Assembly (NCBI GenBank): GCA_017399555.1
Contig: JAFQBW010000054.1
Location: 1 to 64,000 of the forward strand
Reading direction: 5' to 3'
Source of the DNA: Methanocorpusculum sp.
GTDB lineage: Archaea; Halobacteriota; Methanomicrobia; Methanomicrobiales; Methanocorpusculaceae
DNA: 64,000 bases
The notes beneath the pieces are model-generated. The model made no database searches. It saw only the letters and a program-made list of their open reading frames with translations, and had not been told where the DNA came from. Every line of letters starts with the position of its first letter. Within the stretch, counting starts at the first letter, position 1. Shown piece after piece: positions 63,446 through 64,000 of this stretch. A program made the translations under genes and the position numbers.

Positions 63446-64000
63446 TTACTCCTGCATCCCCAGTACTTTTTTCAGGAACTGTCCGGTATAACTTTTCTTT
63501 ACTTTGGCTACTTCTTCCGGCGTTCCTTTGGCGATTATTTTCCCTCCGGCATTTCCGCCTTCCGGCCCTAAGTCGATGATGTAGTCGGCAGACTTGATGA
63601 CATCCAGGTTATGTTCGATGACAATTACGGTATTGCCCTTCTCAACCAGGCTGTCGAGAACACCAATAAGCTTCTTTACATCATGGAAGTGCAGACCGGT
63701 TGTCGGCTCATCTAAGATATAGACCGTCTTTCCGCCGGAACGTTTGGCAAGTTCGCGGGTAAGTTTGATTCTCTGTGCTTCTCCGCCGGATAAGGTGGTG
63801 GAGCTCTGGCCGAGTTTGATGTAGCCGAGACCGACATCAGCTAAGGTCTGGAGTTTGGCACGGATTCCCGGTCTGTTCTCGAAGAGTTCCAAAGCTTCAT
63901 CCACACTCATGTGGAGGACATCTGCAATGGATTTTCCTTTGTACTTCACTTCCAGCGTCTCGGAGTTGTAGCGTGCTCCCTTACACTCTTCGCACTCCAC
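63446..64000 (-). CDS. uvrA: excinuclease ABC subunit A (C-terminal part, cut by window edge)
   Basis: Only the last 184 codons are in the window; the gene continues beyond the right edge. The ABC signature [15 protein letters not shown] and Walker [14 protein letters not shown] of the second ATPase domain are present, as is [18 protein letters not shown]. UvrA recognises bulky DNA lesions in nucleotide-excision repair. Confidence 0.95.
   Translation of the reverse strand: MECEECKGARYNSETLEVKYKGKSIADVLHMSVDEALELFENRPGIRAKLQTLADVGLGYIKLGQSSTTLSGGEAQRIKLTRELAKRSGGKTVYILDEPTTGLHFHDVKKLIGVLDSLVEKGNTVIVIEHNLDVIKSADYIIDLGPEGGNAGGKIIAKGTPEEVAKVKKSYTGQFLKKVLGMQE

Noticed and set aside
1-64000. tRNA, rRNA and CRISPR search by eye
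   Set aside because: No cloverleaf with the T-loop and CCA end and no regularly spaced repeat array were found; RNase P RNA was the only structured RNA gene seen.

Overview
The window is a stretch of euryarchaeal chromosome, most likely from a hydrogenotrophic methanogen of the Methanomicrobiales; a Methanocorpusculum-like genome is my best guess, by inference only. Archaeal markers are a TATA-binding protein, an MBF1-type regulator, a Hef helicase-nuclease, FEN1 with a PCNA-binding tail, archaeal RNase P RNA, a presenilin-type A22 protease, an archaeal XerA with a putative dif site, and a DUF5806 protein. Methanogen markers are beta-RFAP synthase (methanopterin synthesis) and an FdhD-like protein. 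The phosphomevalonate dehydratase small subunit belongs to the archaeal mevalonate route. Genes are tightly packed, with many 1-30 bp overlaps.

Bases 1-7000 are an AT-richer accessory and defence island. On the minus strand, five overlapping or nearly abutting genes read, in order of transcription: a tRNA-guanine-transglycosylase-like protein, a CD-NTase-like nucleotidyltransferase, a two-TM SLATT protein, a second SMODS/CD-NTase, and a second SLATT protein, ending in a hairpin terminator. This looks like a CBASS-type anti-phage operon with two synthetase/effector pairs and a TGT-like ancillary protein that recalls type IV CBASS, but without QueC- or OGG-like partners. Upstream are an orphan RloA-like ATPase and a small pair: a putative ADP-ribosyltransferase and a 51-residue acidic protein. 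The island ends at the 3' end of the RNase P RNA gene (about 7001-7314, minus).

Bases 7383-26271 are mostly housekeeping: hef, glyS, a MATE pump, an HD hydrolase of the SpoT/MESH1 type, a PlsC-like acyltransferase, an A22 protease, fen, a membrane-anchored winged-helix regulator with a shared operator, a Kef-type antiporter, mbf1, tpiA and dapF. Bases 26300-33271 hold an epimerase, dapA-dapB, a ferredoxin, fdhD, the mevalonate-route subunit, a radical SAM enzyme, beta-RFAP synthase and a PD-(D/E)xK protein. Bases 33582-64000 hold dif/xerA, glmM, an ACT-PFL pair, an argD-hisC-kinase-phospholipid synthase operon, valS, a self-regulated ribbon-helix-helix operon, a THEP1/flavoprotein/TatD operon, an iron-type ABC transporter, tbp, two transporters, a U32 peptidase, an M1 aminopeptidase, pyrBI and the end of uvrA.

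Two kinds of repeat stand out. A small structured element occurs downstream of the MATE gene and of tbp, each time together with a copy of the 3' end of the host gene (once at the first locus, twice in tandem at the second). A 187-bp palindromic, MITE-like element lies at 12212-12398. No tRNA, rRNA, CRISPR array or transposase gene was recognised.
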